From: an uncultured euryarchaeote
GTDB taxonomy: Archaea > Nanohalarchaeota > Nanosalinia > Nanosalinales > Nanosalinaceae
Reading direction: 5' to 3'
Assembly (NCBI GenBank): GCA_937132175.1
Contig: CAKZNU010000071.1
Coordinates: forward strand, 1 to 7,931
Length of the DNA: 7,931 nt
Part shown: positions 5,284-7,931 of the stretch, piece after piece
Position numbering within the stretch: the stretch's first letter is position 1
Layout of the letters: each line of letters opens with the position of its first letter
Made by a program: the position numbers and the translations under genes
Notes under the pieces: model-generated
Seen by the model: the letters and a program-made list of their open reading frames with translations, nothing else
Told to the model about the DNA's origin: nothing
Database searches by the model: none

Positions 5284-6071
5284 ACCTTCACCTTCTTCCT
5301 GACCTTTTCAAGTCTCTCCTCGAACTCGGTAAGGGATCTATTTCCTGTTTCCCGGGTTTTCAGCGAACCCATGAAGTCATGTAGAGCCTTGTTGTACTCT
5401 CCTGGCTTCTCGTAGAAAGGCAGGCTGCCGGTCTCTCTCAGGCAGCTTGGACCACATCCTGATGACATATCTCTTGCCAGGTCTAGGGAGGAAAACCTTC
5501 CCTCACATGGATGGATAACTAGAGACTTCTTTCTGGGTTCCCTGAGAGAGTGATTCCTCAGGAAGCTCCGGATATCCTCAGTCTCTGGGGAGTCTATATC
5601 CTTCCATAGGGTTCTTGCCGTATCATAACCAGTCTCGTCAGCCATAAGAAGCTTCCTGAAGAGCTTAGGCCATCTGTATGTCAGGCTTTTGGCCAGACCT
5701 ATCATCTTGCTGCTGGATACTGCCGAAAGCTCCTGTGCGGGAGAGGTAAGCACGGTAGCTTTCACGTCGTCTCTTTTCTCCATACTCTGGGCTAGACTGT
5801 TTCCCATAAAATGAGAGACAAGTACTGCGTTGTCTATATGCTTCTGGTCCAGGACTGCGTTTAGAGCGGATTCCTCACCTCTGTAGTCCCTGAAACTTAC
5901 CGTAGGCCTGTAACGAACCGTGAGATACTTCTTCGAGAAATATCTCTCTTGGTGCTTCCATACTGCCGGGCTCAGCCCGCCTGAGAGAAACACAAGCTGT
6001 ACATCGGAGTCTTCCCCGGACTCACGGTAATGCATGCTGTTTTCCGATACTCTCCGGATTGAAAGTGACAT
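5280..6071 (-). CDS. alpha/beta-hydrolase-fold protein lacking a clear catalytic triad
   Basis: Predicted 263-aa protein with the overall alpha/beta-hydrolase plan. A first strand and oxyanion-like turn LVFLSGG lies near residues 26-32. A nucleophile-elbow position at 85-91 reads VSHFMGN where active members have G-x-S-x-G. A helical cap region runs at about 115-180. The strand KSLVIHP, where the acid usually follows, gives CEGRF. Near the end, TGSLPFYEKPGEYNKAL replaces the usual Gly-His-phenylalanine motif before an E-x-P. Ser, Asp and His are thus all missing at the expected positions, yet the frame is open throughout with no frameshift, suggesting a retained non-enzymatic protein or a strongly diverged family. 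ATG 6071 is chosen because a TATA-like box lies 26.5 nt upstream and residues then begin just before the first strand; ATG 6104 and TTG 6116 extend the frame. It overlaps the DUF429-like gene by ATGA. Confidence 0.7.
   Translation of the reverse strand: MSLSIRRVSENSMHYRESGEDSDVQLVFLSGGLSPAVWKHQERYFSKKYLTVRYRPTVSFRDYRGEESALNAVLDQKHIDNAVLVSHFMGNSLAQSMEKRDDVKATVLTSPAQELSAVSSSKMIGLAKSLTYRWPKLFRKLLMADETGYDTARTLWKDIDSPETEDIRSFLRNHSLREPRKKSLVIHPCEGRFSSLDLARDMSSGCGPSCLRETGSLPFYEKPGEYNKALHDFMGSLKTRETGNRSLTEFEERLEKVRKKVKV
5288..5292 (-). promoter_or_regulatory. Shine-Dalgarno for the DUF429-like gene
   Basis: On the minus strand GGTGA stands 4 nt before ATG 5283, within the last codons of the upstream gene. 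It matches the archaeal 16S 3' end complement and supports this start within the ATGA overlap. Confidence 0.55.
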
Positions 6072-6092
6072 ATGAACATCGGTATCTTCAAA

Positions 6093-6101
6093 ATCTTTTA
6101 T
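6093..6101 (-). promoter_or_regulatory. TATA-like box of the hydrolase-fold gene
   Basis: The minus strand reads ATAAAAGAT; its TAAAAG core is centred 26.5 nt before ATG 6071. This is the main reason for choosing that start. The plus-strand reading (CTTTTAT) could also serve the rightward small gene. Confidence 0.45.
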
Positions 6102-6124
6102 CATTGAAGTACACAAACAGTTCA

Positions 6125-6131
6125 GAGGTGA
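6125..6131 (+). promoter_or_regulatory. strong Shine-Dalgarno-like GAGGTGA without a standard start codon
   Basis: GAGGTGA is a seven-base match to the complement of the archaeal 16S rRNA 3' end. Seven nt downstream is CTG 6139, in frame with the small membrane gene. The nearest ATG in the region (6152) hits a stop two codons later. It may mark a CTG start, or be coincidence. Confidence 0.4.
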
Positions 6132-6222
6132 ACAGGATCTGGATATAGACCATGCCCTAGCACTCCTGATAAGTACGATTTCAGCGGCCGCAGTCTATAC
6201 AAGAACAGGTATACCGGAGGCA

Positions 6223-6465
6223 ATGCTTATGTTTGGCACGTCTTTCTGGCTTGAGATGAAACTATCGGGAGCAAAAGAGCTCTGGGACCTCCTCTCGATG
6301 CTGAAGAATCCTCCTAGAACGTTTATAGCCTTCCTGGTCATCTCCGGTACAGTCTACTCCGGAGCAGGATACGAGCTTTCAGAGATCCTGATCTCGTCTC
6401 TGGCAGTAGCGCTTCTTGGAGGGGCTATCGGAACCCTATTCAATGCGTACTGGAACATCGCATAG
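6223..6465 (+). CDS. small membrane protein, unknown function (start uncertain)
   Basis: Predicted 80-aa membrane protein, not recognised. Two clear hydrophobic segments lie at about residues 33-48 (TFIAFLVISGTVYSG) and 55-76 (ILISSLAVALLGGAIGTLF), joined by a short acidic loop; the N-terminal part is amphipathic with a charged LKNPPRT turn before the first helix. Start choice is open. ATG 6223 gives the stated length. ATG 6229 has GGAGG 8 nt upstream. The frame is also open and codon-like back to CTG 6139, which follows a strong GAGGTGA by 7 nt and would give 108 aa with another hydrophobic segment (ALALLISTISAAAVY). The gene is alone between a divergent gene and srp54, whose TATA-like box begins immediately after its TAG. 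The adjacent SRP genes suggest, but do not show, a membrane-insertion link. Confidence 0.6.
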   Translation: MLMFGTSFWLEMKLSGAKELWDLLSMLKNPPRTFIAFLVISGTVYSGAGYELSEILISSLAVALLGGAIGTLFNAYWNIA

Positions 6466-6466
6466 A

Positions 6467-6472
6467 ATAAAA
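6467..6472 (+). promoter_or_regulatory. TATA-like box of srp54
   Basis: ATAAAA follows the TAG of the small membrane gene almost immediately and is centred 26.5 nt before ATG 6496. There is no Shine-Dalgarno at the usual distance, so srp54 is probably leaderless and independently transcribed. Confidence 0.6.
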
Positions 6473-6490
6473 CTCTGTCCCGACACGGAG
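6473..6490 (+). repeat. short inverted repeat between TATA box and srp54 start
   Basis: CTCTGT (6473-6478) and ACGGAG (6485-6490) can pair over six positions, one of them G-T, around a 6-nt spacer. If the transcript is leaderless this lies in promoter DNA rather than mRNA, where it could be a protein site or chance. Confidence 0.25.
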
Positions 6491-6495
6491 TAACT

Positions 6496-7788
6496 ATGTT
6501 TGACAGGATAAAGGACTCAATACAGAAGTTTTCCTCCGGCTCCGTCGCCGACGAAGAAGCAGTCAGGGAACTGGTAAAGGACATACAGAGGGATCTAATA
6601 CAGGCAGACGTAGACGTAGACCTGGTTAGTGACATAAGTGACAGGATTGAAACAGAGGCACTCGATGAGGAGGTTCCGGACGGTGTCACACGCAAGGAAC
6701 ACGTACTGAAGATTGTCTACGACACCCTGGAGGAGATGCTGGGAGAGGCCGCAGACATAGAGGAAGAACCCGGAGATATACTTCTATGTGGTCTCTTCGG
6801 TGCGGGAAAGACGACCACAGCGGGTAAGCTGGCAGACTTCTACAGGAAAAGAGGCTTCAAGGTTGGTGTAATAGCCGCAGATACTGACAGGCCGGCAGCT
6901 TTCGAACAGCTACAGCAGGTTGCAGAGGACGCAGGCGCAGCCTTCTACGGCCGCAAGGAGGCAGAGGATCCTGCAAAGGTCGTATCAGAGGGTACAGAAG
7001 AACTGGACGTAGATATCACGATAGTTGACTCCGCCGGCAGAAACTCACTGGATGAGTCTCTGAGAGAGGAACTCTCTGCGATAGAAGAGGTATTCCGCCC
7101 GGAGCAGAAGTACCTGGTGATGCCTGCAGACATCGGACAGTCCGCGAAAGAGCAGGCAGAGATGTTCGATGAAGCCATCGGCATAAACGGAGTTATAGTC
7201 ACAAAGATGGATTCCTCTGCCAAGGGAGGAGGCGCCCTGGTCGCGTGTGCGGACTCGGAGGCATCCGTAAAGTTCGTGGGAACCGGGGAGAAGATGGGGG
7301 ACCTGGAGGTCTATGACCCGGTAGACTTCGTCTCGGATATGATCGGCCAGCCCGACCTGGAGTCGTTGCTGGACAAGATACAGGAGCTGGATACCGATCC
7401 GGAGGAGCTTCTGGAGGGAGAGTTTACACTCCATGACTTCAGGTCACAGATGGAACAGGTCACGGACGCAGGCATCATGGACGAGATGATGTCACAGCTG
7501 CCCTTCTCACAGGACCAGCTACCGTCAAACATGGCAGACATGACCGAGGGAAAGATCCAGAGGTACAGCATCCTCATGGACTCGATGACCGACGAAGAGA
7601 TGAAGGATCCATCAATAATCAGCGGGGAAAGAAAAACCAGGATCGCAGAGGGCTCAGGAACCTCGAAAAGCGAGGTAGGAGAGCTCCTCAACCACTACCG
7701 TCAGGCAAAAAACATGATGGACAAGTTCGATAAAGGATCCATGCAACGTGGAAACATGAAACAGATGATGAGCAAGCTCGGCCTCTAG
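6496..7788 (+). CDS. srp54: signal recognition particle GTPase SRP54
   Basis: Archaeal SRP54 (Ffh homologue), 430 aa. It binds signal sequences and 7S RNA and delivers ribosomes to FtsY by paired GTP hydrolysis. The N domain covers about 1-90. In the G domain the P-loop is GLFGAGKTTT (99-108), followed by DTDRPAAFEQL (129-139), DSAGR (178-182, Ser in place of the usual Thr), TKMD (236-239) and GTGEKMGDLE (262-271). The M domain covers about 300-430, with the RNA-binding helix-turn-helix RIAEGSGTSKSEV near 382-394 and a Met-rich end (MMDKF, MKQMMSKLGL). Length and domain order are normal. ATG 6496 is supported by the correctly spaced TATA-like box. A phosphoesterase gene begins 11 nt after the stop. 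ftsY lies about 2.1 kb upstream, separated by minus-strand genes; in many euryarchaea the two are close neighbours. Confidence 0.96.
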   Translation: MFDRIKDSIQKFSSGSVADEEAVRELVKDIQRDLIQADVDVDLVSDISDRIETEALDEEVPDGVTRKEHVLKIVYDTLEEMLGEAADIEEEPGDILLCGLFGAGKTTTAGKLADFYRKRGFKVGVIAADTDRPAAFEQLQQVAEDAGAAFYGRKEAEDPAKVVSEGTEELDVDITIVDSAGRNSLDESLREELSAIEEVFRPEQKYLVMPADIGQSAKEQAEMFDEAIGINGVIVTKMDSSAKGGGALVACADSEASVKFVGTGEKMGDLEVYDPVDFVSDMIGQPDLESLLDKIQELDTDPEELLEGEFTLHDFRSQMEQVTDAGIMDEMMSQLPFSQDQLPSNMADMTEGKIQRYSILMDSMTDEEMKDPSIISGERKTRIAEGSGTSKSEVGELLNHYRQAKNMMDKFDKGSMQRGNMKQMMSKLGL

Positions 7789-7799
7789 AAACTGAAGCC

Positions 7800-7931
7800 A
7801 TGATAGCTATAATCTCGGACTCACACATCCCGAAAAGGGCGGAAAAAATACCGGAAAAATTCCACGAAAAACTCGAAGAAGCAGATGTAGCAGTTCACTG
7901 CGGCGACTTCGAGACAAGGGAAAAATACGAG
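7800..7931 (+). CDS. YfcE/MJ0936-type metallophosphoesterase (3' truncated by window)
   Basis: The first 44 residues of a calcineurin-like phosphoesterase of the small YfcE/MJ0936 type, a two-metal phosphodiesterase active on cyclic nucleotides or model phosphodiesters in characterised homologues. IISDSHIP at 4-11 supplies the first metal ligands D7 and H9, and HCGDFET at 33-39 supplies D36. The frame is open to the window edge, so the remaining GNxD and GHTH-type motifs cannot be checked. ATG 7800 is 11 nt after srp54 in the same direction, so co-transcription is likely. The physiological substrate cannot be told from sequence. Confidence 0.85.
   Translation, partial: MIAIISDSHIPKRAEKIPEKFHEKLEEADVAVHCGDFETREKYE

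Noticed and set aside
6072..6116. TTG 6116 or ATG 6104 as start of the hydrolase-fold gene
   Set aside because: No A/T-rich box or Shine-Dalgarno lies upstream of either. The added residues precede the fold and would contain the TATA-like box that fits ATG 6071. Not excluded.

Overview
This window reads as a compact archaeal chromosome segment. The archaeal markers are prefoldin alpha, a short FtsY, an archaeal SRP54, a DUF460/COG2433 nuclease-like protein, an archaeosortase and a preflagellin-type A24 peptidase. The proteins are rich in Asp and Glu, as expected for a salt-in halophile. Codon use favours AGA/AGG for Arg and ATA for Ile, and base composition looks close to half G+C by eye, which does not fit typical high-GC Halobacteria. 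A nanohaloarchaeal (DPANN) or similar moderate-GC halophile is the most likely source; this is an inference and was not checked by phylogeny.

Layout: (1) positions 1-1631, plus strand: the tail of an upstream gene overlaps by ATGA a DUF460 RNase H-fold protein with a long coiled coil, followed by a small archaeosortase with its own promoter. (2) 1612-2430, minus strand: an A24 preflagellin/prepilin peptidase that converges on, and overlaps, the archaeosortase. (3) 2431-2466: a 36-nt divergent promoter with two TATA-like boxes, driving the peptidase leftward and a winged-helix protein (2467-3036) rightward. (4) 3091-4368, plus strand: pfdA-ftsY, 3 nt apart. (5) 4395-6071, minus strand: an alpha/beta-hydrolase-fold protein without a recognisable catalytic triad, a DUF429-like RNase H-fold protein coupled to it by ATGA, and a small coiled-coil protein. 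(6) 6139/6223-6465, plus strand: a small membrane protein with an uncertain start. (7) 6496-7931, plus strand: srp54, then the start of a YfcE/MJ0936-type phosphoesterase cut by the window edge.

The common theme is protein targeting and surface-protein maturation: SRP54 and FtsY deliver nascent membrane and secreted proteins to the translocon, prefoldin holds unfolded chains, the A24 peptidase trims type IV pilin/archaellin-like precursors, and the archaeosortase processes C-terminally tagged surface proteins. The pfdA-ftsY-srp54 order common in euryarchaea is recognisable here but is interrupted by the minus-strand block and the small membrane gene.

Several genes have an A/T-rich TATA-like box centred 25-28 nt before the start codon, which implies leaderless transcripts. 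I used this to choose starts at 1101, 2430, 2467, 6071 and 6496. No tRNA, rRNA, CRISPR array, insertion sequence or clear terminator was seen, and no stretch over 300 nt lacks a gene. I found no clearly new multi-gene defence or mobile system. The oddest items are the degenerate hydrolase/DUF429 pair and the small membrane gene with a strong Shine-Dalgarno placed before a CTG.
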